Source of the DNA: Gonatopus flavifemur
Lineage: Eukaryota; Arthropoda; Insecta; Hymenoptera; Dryinidae
Direction of reading: 5' to 3'
DNA: 64,000 nucleotides
Assembly: GCA_018340375.1 (NCBI GenBank)
Contig: JAFFJZ010000009.1
Coordinates: forward strand, 20,724,501 to 20,788,500
Positions 22,880 to 34,861 of the stretch are shown in pieces. A model generated the notes under the pieces. The model was not told the origin of the DNA. It made no database searches and worked only from the letters and a program-made list of their open reading frames with translations. The position numbers and the translations under genes are program-made. How positions within the stretch are numbered: the first letter of the stretch is position 1; every line of letters starts with the position of its first letter.

Positions 22880-23540
22880 GCGGCGCCATTAGGTAGCAAA
22901 AATGACCTGATTCATTCACCATATTAGGTGGGCGAAGAGGTGGCTATACTGACTCAGTTGATTACAAATTTCGTAGCCAATCAGTGCCATACCAATACTG
23001 GCATATGGTCGGCTATCGAATATATGAAATGGTAATCCCAACTCTGGCTCAGTACTGGCGCCGCTTTGGTTTACCATAACAGCCGGATTTCCATAGACAT
23101 CATTTTAACGTAGTTCGACTACCGATTTTGTGGTTAGTCATTGCCCTACCGATCCTGGCACTCAATCGCCTATTGAATATATTGAATGGTCATCCAAACT
23201 CTGGCTCAGTACTGGTGAAGTTTCGGCTCACCCTGAGAGCCTGATCCCCATCGCTAAGATTTTAACGACAATGCAACATCGACTTCGTAGTCAGCCAGTG
23301 CCATATTGATACTGGCATATAGTCGGCTATCAAATCTATGAAATGGTAATCCCAACTCTGAGGCAGCGCTGGCGCCGCTTTGGTTTACCATAACAGCCGG
23401 ATTTCCATGGACCCAATTTTAACGTAGTTCGACTACCGATTTTGTAGTTAGCCATTGCCCTACCGATCCTGGCCCTTCATTGTCGATTGGATATATTGAA
23501 TGATCATCCCAACTCTCGCACAGTACTGGCGCGGCTCCGT
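22880..23540. repeat. Diverged tandem repeat, ~314-bp period
   Basis: TCGTAGCC at 22971 and TCGTAGTC at 23285 start two long matching blocks, 314 bp apart. Each is followed by the same succession of phrases (ATACTGGCATAT, CGGCTATC, AAATGGTAATCCC, GGCGCCGCTTTGG, ATAACAGCCGGATTTCC, TTCGACTACCGATTTTG). Within each block a shorter half-unit around CAACTCTGGCTCAGTACTGG also repeats. No coding potential seen. Confidence 0.75.
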
Positions 23541-23542
23541 TA

Positions 23543-23776
23543 CACTACGATCCGTGTATTTTCCGGCCAGTATTGATTCATTACTGGCCCAACACTGTCT
23601 GTCCACGCCAACCAATACCGTCTCAATTCCGTCGAACATGTACAGCCAGTTGAAAAACAGTAATGGGCCTGAACAGGAACAGTTGTTTTTGCCGGAGTCT
23701 GGCAAATACAACCTTTCCAGTACTGGGCGATTTGTCAACTCCGGCAATTTCCACATTGGGTCTCTTTCTCTCAGTG
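23543..23776. mobile_element. Possible CACTG-type MITE
   Basis: 234 bp between CACTACG at the left and CTCTCAGTG at the right, with TA on both outer sides. The inverted match of the ends is only about five bases, so this could be chance. Size and flanks fit the CACTG family. Confidence 0.3.
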
Positions 23777-24487
23777 TAGAGAAGCGAGAGTTAAAGAGTG
23801 CCAATCAGTTGTTCGATTTCATTCATAGTAGACATCATTTCTTTCATTAGAAAATAGACATCAATTGTGTTCATTTGATTTACAGAAAAGAATGTCCATA
23901 CAGCCCTGATAGTTCAAATTCTGATACCACTGTTACCAATACTCATATCACATCAAATATGACCATTGATGCACCTGCGATAGTGGGTATTTCAATGTGT
24001 AAATATAACCATATAAAATTTGTTTTGATTATTACATCAAATCATTTTCAATCACTCGAATGGATATTAAATGGATATAAATAATTTATTATAATCCATT
24101 TGCTTTTCCTTATGCGAATGAATTTCACGGTCTCCCTTTGAGAAGTGGGTATAAGGCTCTTTTCAAGATCCTTAACTGCCCATAGTGTGAGAGAAAATCT
24201 CAAAATATCTTGAAAGATCCAAATTAATCAAACCTATTGGAAAATTAATCTGACAAGATTAATTATTCTTGTCAAAACATTATGTCAAATCGTGAAACTT
24301 ATGTTGACATTACCTGCATTCTAATTCTTCATTACATCAGATTGGATGATCATTTATCCTCATTTTTATTGAATATAATCTCACTTTTATCAACCTTACT
24401 TGTTAATTTCAACACTTTGTGAAATCATAATTCTCATTGCCGATCCCCAAATGATTGAAACGATAAATCCATATAGAATATTCAGTC

Positions 24488-24955
24488 GTAGGTTGAGGAA
24501 AGTGGAGTTGACAGATGCCCGTATCGTTCCTTATTAACGGATAAAAGAAGTCCAATAACGACGATGGAACAGACAAATCCTTCGCCATTATGATTTTGTA
24601 TTATCCGTGAAGATGGCCGAAACTCGGTCGAAACGTCGGAATTTACTTTTTTAAATAAAACTTATTCGCCAATCCCCGCGATATTGGACTTCTTCTATCC
24701 GTTAATAAGGAACGATACGGGCATCTGCCAACTCCACTTTCCTCAACCTACGAGTGAATATTCTAATTCTACCTCTGTCCTCTTGTCAACGAGGTTTCTC
24801 AACGACGATGGAACAGACAAATCCTTCGCCATTATGATTTTGTATTATCCTTGAAAATGGCCGAAACTCGGTTGAAACGTCGGATTATACTTTTTCAAAT
24901 AAAAGTCATTCGCCATTGCCCGCGATATTGGACTTCTTCTATCCGTTAATAAATC
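24488..24955. repeat. 70-bp inverted repeat plus partial tandem copy
   Basis: 24488-24557 is repeated inverted at 24682-24751 with very few differences. The part between includes GATGGCCGAAACTCGG and GAAACGTCGG. A second copy of the centre and right arm follows at about 24795-24950. The same right-arm phrase (TCTATCCGTTAATAA) therefore occurs three times counting orientation. The element type is unknown. Confidence 0.75.
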
Positions 24956-24984
24956 CATATAGGTTATAGAAGGAGAAGAAGTCC

Positions 24985-25600
24985 TGGATACCTTCAATGG
25001 AGCAATCTCACAAATGAAAATCTTGCATGTATCTGGGAAATTATCTCACGTACTTGGAAAAATCTCAACAGCACTCATTGATTCATCCTACATTCCTTCA
25101 CCAGGAATACTTGAAGCTGACGAACCCGAAGGAACTCACACTGCATCGATTAATCAATCTAGCGTTGCTAAACTCAATACACCTAATATCCCTGATGCTT
25201 CCAATTGTAGAGCACAAGGTAAAGTCAAGCATGATCGTAAAATTGAACTTTTCTTAGACACTATTAATAACAGCGACAAAAAAAAGCTAGACGAAGCATT
25301 AATCAGATCACTTATATATTGCAAAATTCCTTGCGGTATTCTTGAATCCGACTACTTTCAAAACTTTATGAAGTATTATGTGAAATTACAATTTACCATC
25401 ATTTGATGATGCGTCAAATAATTTGTTGCAAAATATTTATATTAAATGGTCGAGTCAAAATGTAGGTGTAGATGGACAATCCGTCATATTATCGGTATAT
25501 GAAAATGTTGATTCTTCACTCTTTGAGAACATAATTTGTGTAATTTCAACTTATACAAAAAAGTATATTATCCAATGATTTCAATGATGATTGTTGTGAT
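24985..25600 (+). pseudogene. hAT-like transposase fragment
   Basis: The frame 25014-25406 ends with FLDTINNSDKKKLDEALIRS and a block like the hAT consensus in which a short helix leads into an F-KLLRP-Y-LP stretch. After a frameshift near 25385 the next frame reads YNLPSFDDASNNLLQNIY, which also fits the order in hAT proteins. The first catalytic Asp would be just beyond, near GVDGQSV, but the region is too degraded to be sure. No BED zinc finger or terminal repeats were found. Confidence 0.45.
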
Positions 25601-25899
25601 ATTTGGAATAGAAAGTAACTCATCTTTTCTTTTTAATAAGTTGTGGAGGTTTGGAAGTATTGATAAAATCCTCAATTATATAATCAGCCACCACCATACC
25701 GGTCTGTCTTCTCCAAGGATGACGAACCACGAGGACTGCTTAAGGGAAAAGAGAAGGGTTTTCTCAATTCCTTTCCTTTTATGTGATATTGCTCTTCCAG
25801 CGTTGCCACTAATATTTGGCTTGCTTTTGTTCCTGCTCTGATGAGCGGGCTATTTGATTTGAATGAATCTTTCCATTGATGGCTGGCTTCATATGTATT

Positions 25900-25923
25900 T
25901 ATATATATATATATATATATATA
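25900..25923. repeat. (TA)n microsatellite
   Basis: Uninterrupted alternation of T and A for about 24 bases. Confidence 0.95.
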
Positions 25924-26749
25924 CCTATGTATATGAATATATCTCACAAAGTTCGTAAGAATGGAAATACAATTCAGCTTGAATGAAACAACTGGAGGGT
26001 CCAAACTTTTGGAGAGAATATTTTAGAATCAATCTTCCCTCCAGATACATCAATCAGGTTGATCCTCATTCATGCAAAGACAATATCCGTTATTGTATTA
26101 TCATTTTCAATATATATAATTCTCCGAAATATTCTTTCTCTCAAATACTCTATTTCCGATTGAACATTTCCCATTAGACATCTGTATTCTCAATCATCTC
26201 AATTTTGAGATAATTCTTTCCTGCATATCACTGTTGATAAATATCTATTCTCACATATTCTCACTTTCACAAATCCTCATTATCAAATATATGTTGGAAT
26301 GAGGAGAGAAATGGGCGGTTGAATAAGATTATTTCCATTTATAACACATATTCAAGACTAATGATCTGTGAATATCAAAATATATGAAAATAAAGATATT
26401 TGATATTGATGATATTCGAGAATTGAATCATCTGAACACGAAGACAATGAGAGATGAAAATAAAAGTTTGTAAGAATAGAAATGTAATCCAGCTCGAATG
26501 GTACATCTGGAGAGATAGAACTTTGGAAAAAAACATTTAGAATGAATTGTATCTCCAGTCATATCAGTCAGGTTGACCTGTAATTATTCTACAACAATTT
26601 CTATGATCAGAATACTTTTGTATCTGCTCAATTTCCATCACGTTCATCCTAAACAGTCCGCATAATCATTCTTCAATTGGTCAGTCAAGTGCATCTGATG
26701 CAAAAATTTGTGTTATATCCATAGCGCTCCTTCTCTTCATTTCCTTTCA

Positions 26750-27560
26750 ACGCTACCTAATGATCATGATGGTGAGTGACATACAGATGTACAGTAAATC
26801 TGCATCCTCCTTGCTTTTTCTTCATCTACCGGTGATTCTATTGGAAGAATTTGATGGTAGTTTACTCGACGCAGGGACCTGTTGTATATTCTCTGCTCTC
26901 CTGCCTTTCCTTCATTTTCTTATGACGCTACATAATGATATTGATCATGATTGATTGATGATAGATCAGGCTGATACGTTATGTACAGGTGTATCGTACA
27001 CCTGTATCCTTCTTGCTTCTGCTCCTTCCACCAGTGATTCTATTGGAAGAATCTGATAGTAGTATACCTGATACAATGCCTTGTTGAATATCCACTACGC
27101 TCCTGTCCTTTCTGCATTTTCTTACGACGCTACCTATTGATATTGATCCTGCTGGTACATGATATACAGATGTATGATATATCTGCATCTCACCTGTTTT
27201 TCTTGCATTTACCTGTAATTATACTCAGAGAACCTAGGGATAAGTTATTAATTGAATCCACTTTGTAATCTGCGATGCAAATTGATATCGGCGGTAGCAA
27301 CCTCACAGATCTATGGTATATTCTCGTGATTCTGCTTCTCTCTTATCCCCCTGAAACATTACGCGAAGAATCTGATACCAGCGTCGGATAGATCTGTGAT
27401 ATATCCACTTCGCGTTTGCCTGTTCTTCGTTCGACTATGAGGTCACCAAATGAGATTGATGGTGACGAGAGCTAGCATATAAATTTGCGATACTTCTGCT
27501 ACACTCCTGCTTCCTCTCCAGCCACCTCTAATTCTACTCCAAGGAACTGATGAGTCCAGA
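26750..27560. repeat. Degenerate tandem repeat, unit about 200 bp
   Basis: The phrase TGATTCTATTGGAAGAAT occurs at about 26832 and 27039, each followed by a GATAGTAGT-type block, then TATTC or TATCCACT, CTCCTG, CATTTTCTTA and GACGCTAC. Looser copies of the same order continue to about 27560 and perhaps to 27980. Confidence 0.65.
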
Positions 27561-28305
27561 GTGTTGTGTGAATCTGTGGCATACCTACTGCGTTTCCCCC
27601 TTTGGGAGAATCGCTTTGATATACTCCAATGTAACTCGAGTAACTGGAGACCAACTTCAACTCCTACCGTTGGTCAAATTATTTACATCTCTTTGAGATT
27701 TTTTGATGCACTCCACTTCCTAAAAACTTGGTATATTGCATTGGAGTTTCTTGATGAATTCCACTTTCTGATTATAGGCGATGATTCAGTTATCGATTCA
27801 TTACATGATCTTTGATCATCCATTTCATGACATTCATTATCAGTTGAATCCACTTTGTGATCTGCAATTCATCCATTCAATACAAATTTTCCACAAGACC
27901 GCCTATATGAATTTGATAGTGGTAGTAGACGACGTACAGGTCTATGGTATATTCGCTTCTTTATCGTGTCTCCTAATACACCTGTGATACAACTCGAGCA
28001 ATCCGATAACATCTCTTGGTCGAAAAAATATTAGGGCAATGAGGACAGACAAAGCTAAGCAGATATACCATCTGATCTGTACATCGTCTAACACCACTAT
28101 TCACTCCATTCAGGTTATTCCATAGGAAATTTTGTATTAAATGAATGAACTACAGATTCAGAGTGGATTTAATTGTTAATGAATGGCATGAAATGAATGA
28201 TTGAACATTATATAACGAATCCATAACTGAATCATCGCTTATTATCAGAAAGTGGAATCTATGAAATATCAAACATAATCAGAACGTGGAATCATCCAAA
28301 AACTC
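27561..28305. other. No gene recognised
   Basis: Contains weak echoes of the preceding repeat (for example TCTATGGTATATTC near 27943) but no gene. Confidence 0.5.
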
Positions 28306-29466
28306 CAATCATCATCATCATAAAGTAATCAGTCTTATGACTGGTTTGATGAAATCTTCCAACCCTGTTTATTATCCGCTGACCGCTTAATTTCTGCATA
28401 TCTACGACAACCCTTATCTTGTATAATTTGCTTCATATAACTTAATCTAGGTCTACCTCTTCAAGTTTTACCATTCATTTTTCCTTCCAATATTGTTTTC
28501 GATAAGCTATCATGCCTCAATGTGCGTCCTATCAGATTACTTCTTCTTTTCACGACCTGTCTCAAAAGACTTCTTTTTTCATTCACCTTCTCAAGTACTT
28601 CTACATCTTTTACTTTCTCTATCCACTTTATTCTAAGCATCCTCCCATAACACCACATTTCGAAGGCTTCGAGTCTTCGTTGGTCCGTTTTTCCAACTGT
28701 CCAAGTTTCGCCACCATATAATGCTGTGCTCCAAACGTAAGTCTCCAAGAATGTCTTCCTTACTGCTAAGCTAATATCCTTCGAACATATTAACTGTTTG
28801 TTTGGTGGAAAGCCTGTTTTCTTCGTGCTATCTTTGCTCTCATATCTCTTCCGCTTCTACCGTTTTTCGTAATTATGCTTCCTAGATATTTAAATTTTTT
28901 CACTCACTGAATTGTCTCTGCATCTATTTTGATTGTCGTTTTCCTTGATGTTCTTGCTGTTGTACAAATCATGAATTTCGTTTCATCCTTATTTATATTC
29001 ATACAATAATTTTCTAGTAATATTGTTTCCATAGTGTTGAGAGTATTTTCTAACTCAGCACCATTCGTAGCTGATATAGCTATGTCATACGCAAATCTCA
29101 ACATACTCACATTTTCACCTTGGATCTGTGATTTTAATTGCACTTGCTCCTTCACTCTGTTCATCGCTTCTTCTATATACAAATTGGAAATCAATGCCGA
29201 TAGTGAGCATCCTTGTGTCACCCCTCTTTCGAATTGTGCTTCTCTTTTTTGACCCCATATTTCTACTATTGCAGTTCGATTCTTATATAATTCATATATT
29301 ATTCTCCTATCCTTGAAATTAATTCCTATCTTTTTCAGAATCGTGAACATTTCCTCTCAATCAACATTATCAAATGCTTTTTGTATATCTACAAAACCTT
29401 TTAGGAATTGGAATTGATTCGTAGCGTTTTTTTTTAATGAAAGAAATTATTTATTTTGAATGAAAA

Positions 29467-30494
29467 TCACAGAATACATTGATCAGAGTATTGTCCATCG
29501 CTTTTGACTACTTCCGACCATCTTTTGGACAAGGAATGAATACCGTGTTGGAAGAACCCATCATCTTTGGATGCAATCCACGAATCGACCCATTTTTGGC
29601 AATCTTCGTGAGGAGTGAATTTTTGCTCAGACAAGCTATGAGCCATCGAGCGGAACAAATGTTAATCAGATGGCGCAATATCTGGAGGATACGGCGGGTG
29701 GGGTAGAACTTCCCATTCAAGTGTTTCAAGGTATGTTTTCACTGGTTTTGCGACGTGTGCATTAGCATTCTCGTGCATCAAACTGACTTTGTCGTGTCTT
29801 TTGGAGTAATCCGGTCGTTTTTCTTTCAATGCACGGCTTGAGCGCATCAATTGTAGTCGGTAATGATCCCCAGTCATGGTTCCATTTGGTTTCAACAGTT
29901 CATAATAAATCACACCCATCTGATCCTACCAAATACAGAGCAGGAGCTTAGACCCATGGATATTTGGCTTTGCTACTGATTGTGATGGTTGGCCGGGCTT
30001 GACCCATGACTTTCTGCGCTTCGAAGTGTCGTAATGGATTCATTGCTCATCGCCAGTGACAATCCTATGCAAGGAACTTTTTCTCCCCTACCGTTGGAGC
30101 AGCAGTTCACACGTCAAAAAACGCTTCTCAATATCCCTTGGTTTCAATTCATAACGTCCTTCCTTCTGGATTATGCCCAAACTTTTCAGACGTTTTCCTA
30201 CTGTTGATAAGTCAACTCCCAATGATTTCGACAATTCTTGAAGGGGTTGACATGAGTCTTCATTGAGAAACGTCTCAAAATCAGTATCCTCAAATTTTTT
30301 GGATGACCAGGTCGCTCGTTATCATCCAAGTCGAAATCACCAGCGAACCATTTCCGACACGTTTGCTTAGCTAGACCATGTTCATCATACGCTTCCACTA
30401 AAATACGATGGGCTTCAGCAGCACTTTTGTTCATATTGAAGTAATGGAGTAAGACTCCCCGCAAAAACACTTTATTAGGTATAAATTTTGACAT
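29467..30494 (-). pseudogene. Mariner transposase inside the 3.3-kb insertion
   Basis: Starts at MSKFIPNKVFLRGVLL (Met at 30494). It continues with a helix-turn-helix region, and TGDEQWIHY in a second block gives the first catalytic Asp. GVIYYELLKPNGT and the second catalytic site follow, the latter read as MHENANAH with Glu in place of Asp. The third Asp is in PPDIAPSD. It ends with GQYSDQCIL at 29467. Several stops and frameshifts break it, including a stop right after APSD and one after CIW. It is the same broad lineage as the copies at 40.3 and 44.7 kb, but more decayed and without clear terminal repeats. Confidence 0.85.
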
Positions 30495-30540
30495 GTTCAA
30501 TAACACAGGCCTGCGAGGTTTTCCCCCCTTGGAACTGATT

Positions 30541-31030
30541 AACATTTCCCGGAGTGATTTGCTGCGTAGAATCCGGATCCAGAGTCAGAATTGAGCTATC
30601 ACGTCAGGATTTTGAGATATCTAAGGGAATATCTATATACTGGGAAAATGCATTTTTTTGCTACTTTTGAGGTTATGTACAGGACGCATGAAATTTTCTT
30701 GATCTTTTTCCTCAACTGTATCAATTCATACTACTCTTTCCGTTTGAAATAAGCTATTGAACGGTGATGTATGATTTTTTCTCGCTAATTTACGACTATC
30801 CTGAGTTGTGTAATATGTCCCAACAACATAATCAGCATTCACATTTACTACACTGATTGACAATGAAATTTTTCTCCGAATGAAAATCTCATTTCTGAAG
30901 TAATTTGCTGCGCTGAATCCCAATATGGCTCCAGAATTGCTATATCACATCAGATTTTTGGGATATTTTGACCTTAGAATGTGGAAAACACTGTTTTCTG
31001 GCATATTTGACGATAGAGTCGAAGGGTAAT
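30541..31030. repeat. Two direct copies of a ~130-bp repeat, third copy inverted at 32360-32500
   Basis: The phrase AATTTGCTGCGCTGAATCC with a following GAATTGCTATATCACATCAG and GGATAT occurs at about 30900. A related copy is at about 30560, some 340 bp before it. An inverted copy (ATATCTCGAAAACCTGACG, TGATAGAGCAATTCTG) is at 32398-32440. They lie inside the 29401-32690 element and may be part of its long internal inverted repeats. Confidence 0.65.
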
Positions 31031-31199
31031 TTTTCTCACAAAACTAATAGATTCACCTCAAAGTCTAAGTCACCTCCTTCCAAATGCCGTTAAATTTGCG
31101 CGAATATCTTTTTCTTTCATTGAGATATGACAATTTGCAATTTGTGCGCTCATGTATTCAATAAATAGGTGGAGACACAATTTTCAAACTGTCGTATCT

Positions 31200-31383
31200 T
31201 GTTACGTCGTAAACTCAAAGTCGGGAGGGGAAGGGAGGGAGGCATCGATGGCCTCTCAATGACGAAAAGGAAACCACTAGCTCACACGTGGACTGGGGAA
31301 ATCCAGCTCGAATTTTATGACACCGACGTATGACCTTTCTTTGGACTCACTTTTTTGGTGACAAAACTGAAATAACCACTCAG

Positions 31384-31421
<38 letters not shown>

Positions 31422-32150
31422 GCTGTAATCCCGGCGGCAGCTACAGACCGCGGAGGTGGCGTAGGTTTTCGAGATTTTGTCTCCAAAAGACGGAGAAATA
31501 ACACATGAGATCACACACAAACTTCCGATTCATTTTATCAATCTGAAATACTCCCGGTGCAGATAGAAATGCCATCTTTACACGTAAATCGAACCACGAT
31601 AGGTCCACCCCGGGAGACACGAAAGACGCTTTATAATTCTGAATATTGATTAACAAAATCCGGGCAATGCTGGAGTCGGTACACCACTCACCGGAGAACA
31701 AGACCGAAAAGCGCTGGAGCGATATGCGGAAATTACAAAAAACGATACTCTTTCGTCGGACGACAAGACAACTCTGACGTGAGGCCGCTTCCAGCGGCAG
31801 CGTGAGATTCTGGCAACCCCTCCAAGCGGGACGGTGAAACGGCGCGGCAGTCCGTGATTGGTCCCTCGTGACTCAGGCGGTATGTTGCGAGAACTACCAT
31901 TGTTGCTATGTTGATGACCAAGAAAAGTTCCCCTAGATGGAGCTCGCTGTCCATGATGGTAACGATCGGAAGTGTTTCTTACACCATAGTCCTTGCAACT
32001 TGGAGGCGGTAGATCCACGGTCGATAATTGATATCACCGTATCAATATTCGGTTGTTCAATACGTGGCGGTGGCGGTAGATGGCGACCTTCGCAATGAAC
32101 AGTGTAGCTCGGTATTGGTTATATAAAACCTAATTCCCATAAATTGTCAT
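31200..32150. other. GC-richer block without a recognised gene
   Basis: Base composition is visibly higher in G and C than the neighbouring sequence, especially 31700-32080. Minus-strand frames at 31441-31701 and 31650-32018 are open but show no family motif. A TATATAAAA string at 32119 could be a TATA box. It may be a captured promoter or exon, but that is only a possibility. Confidence 0.3.
31381..31421. repeat. (CT)n microsatellite
   Basis: About 40 bases of near-perfect CT repetition. Confidence 0.95.
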
Positions 32151-34277
32151 TCTGGGAGGAAGGAGAGAGAAGCCTTGTCACGTTATATTTGTTCAGTTTG
32201 TTAATCGTGACGATTTCCAGAAGATCGTCACAATGTCAATGGAAAAAAAAGATATTTGAGCAAACTCAACGGCATTTGGAGAAGGATCACTCACACTTTG
32301 GAGTGCATCTATTAGTTTTGTGGAAAAAAACTACTCTTTGACTTCACGTAACCCCAAATATGTCAAAAAACAGTGTTTTACACATTTATAGGTCGGAATA
32401 TCTCGAAAACCTGACGTGATAGAGCAATTCTGCAGCCAGATTCAGATTCGGCGCATCAAAATGCTTCGAAAAAAGACATTATTGTTCGAGGGGGGAATAA
32501 AAAGTCATATTCCGCAGGCCTGAGTAAGTTTTGAAGTATTGTTATTCGCGATTCATAAAAAGGTCGTGTGAAACGAACGACGTCCAATAATAGCTGTGTC
32601 ACGGTGGATAGATTATTGTAGGTAACAACGGAAGACTGTACTACCTACGTGGGCTGTTGTATAACGCGATGAATCAATTCCAACACCTAATATATACACA
32701 GACTTTTTTAACTCTAGACTTTTCTCTACTACTGTTCTAAGTGCTAATTTTGCTCCCCGCGTTCCCCTATTTCTCCTAAAACCGAACTGATCTTCTGCTC
32801 ATCTACTCTCTATTTTATTCTCTGTTCTTCCGTATATGATTTTTTGTGATAATTTTCGAGGCATGTAAAGTTAAACTAATCGTTCTGTAGTTCTCGCATT
32901 CATTTGCTCCTCGTTTTTTTGGAATGGCGACAATTTTATTCTTCTGGAAATCTTTCGGTACTCCCCCTACTTTGGAATATTTCCGACCAATTCAAACAGT
33001 GCGTCACGAGGGCTCTGACTGAAGGCTTTGATAAGATCCACACTTATGCCATCTATTCCTGACGCGTTATTATTTTCGAATTATTTTAGAGCCCTTCCGA
33101 AATCTGATCTCAAAGTTGAATCTCCCAATTCTTCTTCATCGACATCTTCCTCCCTCTCTCAAAATCCTATATTATCGCTCCCTTTTTACAGATCTTCTGA
33201 ACGATTCATCCATGGTTCTACTTTTTCCTTCGTTCCCATCAATTGTCTCCCTAGAGAATTTTTAATCTCATTGCTTCCAGATTTCATTTGTCCCAAAAAT
33301 CCCTCAACAATCTCATACGCCCCATCTGTTTTCCCTAAATGTAATCTTACTTCTATATCCGGACATTTTCCTTCTAACCATTGTTCTTCTGCTTTCCTTG
33401 ATTCCCTGATTGTTATTTTATTCCTCCGTGCCTTGTATGTCTGCTGGTCTTGATCACTACTCTTATTCTTGTATTTCCTCCTTTCATTAATTAAATCGAG
33501 AATATCTTCCGTTGTCCATGGTTTCCTTAGCTCTCCTCCATTGTGCTCCAAAAGTTTATCTGCTCATTGTTCTATGTTCCCCTTCATATTTGTCTATCTA
33601 ATCTCTATTTCCGAGTCTTTGTCTTGTCGATCCTCCAATCTCCCGTCCAACATCACTTTGAATGCCGCCTGTGTTTGTTCTGGTTTGAGACTCTTGAAAT
33701 TCCATCTTTATTGAATTTTCCTTTTCTCCTCCGGAGCTTTGAATTCCAGAGAACATTTCATCAGCGACATATTGTGATCACTATCTATATCCGTGCGTGG
33801 ATAAGTTTTACAGCTTTTCACTTGGTTTCTGAATCTTTGTTTCACCAATATGTAATCAATTTGGTATCTTGCTGTATCTCCTGGCATTTCTCAAGTCTAG
33901 ATTCTTCTTGGATGATTCTTGAGTGATGTGTTGGTAATAACCATTCTATGGGTCCCACAGAATTCGATTCAACGTTGTCTTCTTTCATTTCTTCTTCCTA
34001 ACGCAAATTCCCTCATTATGTTGCCCTCTCTTCCTCGCCCTACTACCGCATTCCAGTCACCCATGATCATCGAATTTTCTTCTCCCTTCACATATTCTAT
34101 CACTCCTTCTATTTCATCGTACGTCTTTTCGATATCTTCCTCTGAGTACACGGATGTGGGCATGTATACTTGAACTATACCAGTATCTACCGGTTTTGTC
34201 CTGACTCTATAACCATTATTACGCGAGAACCCGAATGCAGTATGGAGAGTTCTTAGAAGGTGACGCTCATGACACAA

Positions 34278-34745
34278 CGTGAATGTGATATCAAAGGTTC
34301 GGAAAGCCTTGGATGCTGGAGTTGGTCTCCGGGCACTTCAATTACATTGAAGTGTATCAAATATTTCAAATCAAAAGTATTATTTGAACGAAACGATTTC
34401 TTTAGGGGTGAAATCACAGCAGATATGCCACAGATCATGACGAAATACTGAACTCATAAGTCCTTCGGAGGAGAATCACAGATGGATGGAGACAAAGCGG
34501 AAATAAACCGGACGAATCATGAAGTGGTACGCTAGCTATTCAGCTAGACGATAGCCGTCACTATCAGTTCTACTGGGTGGTCTCATAGTCGAGTGAAGCA
34601 AAGGCGAGGGTGCAGTGAATATATCACAGATCGATGCGGAACTGTCATAAGATTTCTTGAATAGCATCACAGGTGGGTGAGAATGGAACAAAATGAGGCA
34701 AAAATACCGTAGATCTGTATGTTAGCTACCAATCCTATCAATTCC
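34278..34745. other. Spacer between the two LINE copies
   Basis: No coding signal seen. LINE A ends on the left and the ATG-repeat tail of LINE B begins on the right. Confidence 0.5.
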
Positions 34746-34861
34746 ATTTCATCATCATCATCATGAAGTAATCAGTCTTACGACTGGTGTGATGAAACCC
34801 TCCACCCCTGTCTATCATCCGCCGAACGTTTAATTTCTACATATCTACTACATCCCTTGTC

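Larger units (their letters stand above)
29401..32690. mobile_element. 3.3-kb inserted element with inverted ends, superfamily unknown
   Basis: The LINE A reading is interrupted exactly between two stretches that form an imperfect inverted repeat: TTAGGAATTGGAATTGATTC at the left, and its counterpart TTAGGTGTTGGAATTGATTC read inward from 32690. About 22 of 26 bases match. LINE copy B is continuous at the corresponding place (35836-35846). I could not fix the target duplication. The element contains a broken mariner, two kinds of repeat and a GC-richer block but no transposase of its own that I can recognise. Confidence 0.7.
28306..34277 (-). mobile_element. LINE copy A (RTE-like), 5'-truncated and split
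   Basis: Non-LTR retrotransposon on the minus strand in two parts, 32691-34277 (5' part) and 28306-29400 (3' part), separated by a 3.3-kb insertion. It starts inside the endonuclease at about 34277 (VDTGIVQVYMPTSVYSEE, SMIMGDWNAVVGRG) and lacks the first part. It continues through the region before RT and the FGFRRNRGTRGA motif at about 32770, and resumes at 29395 with FVDIQKAFDNVD. The catalytic box reads FAYDIAI, so the first Asp of the usual FADD is lost. The 3' end finishes in ATG-type short repeats near 28312, as RTE elements do. Numerous stops are present. Confidence 0.82.

Noticed and set aside
27547..27570. CTGATGAGTCC, a possible hammerhead ribozyme core
   Set aside because: No GAAA-type second core element or matching stem is found in the following bases.
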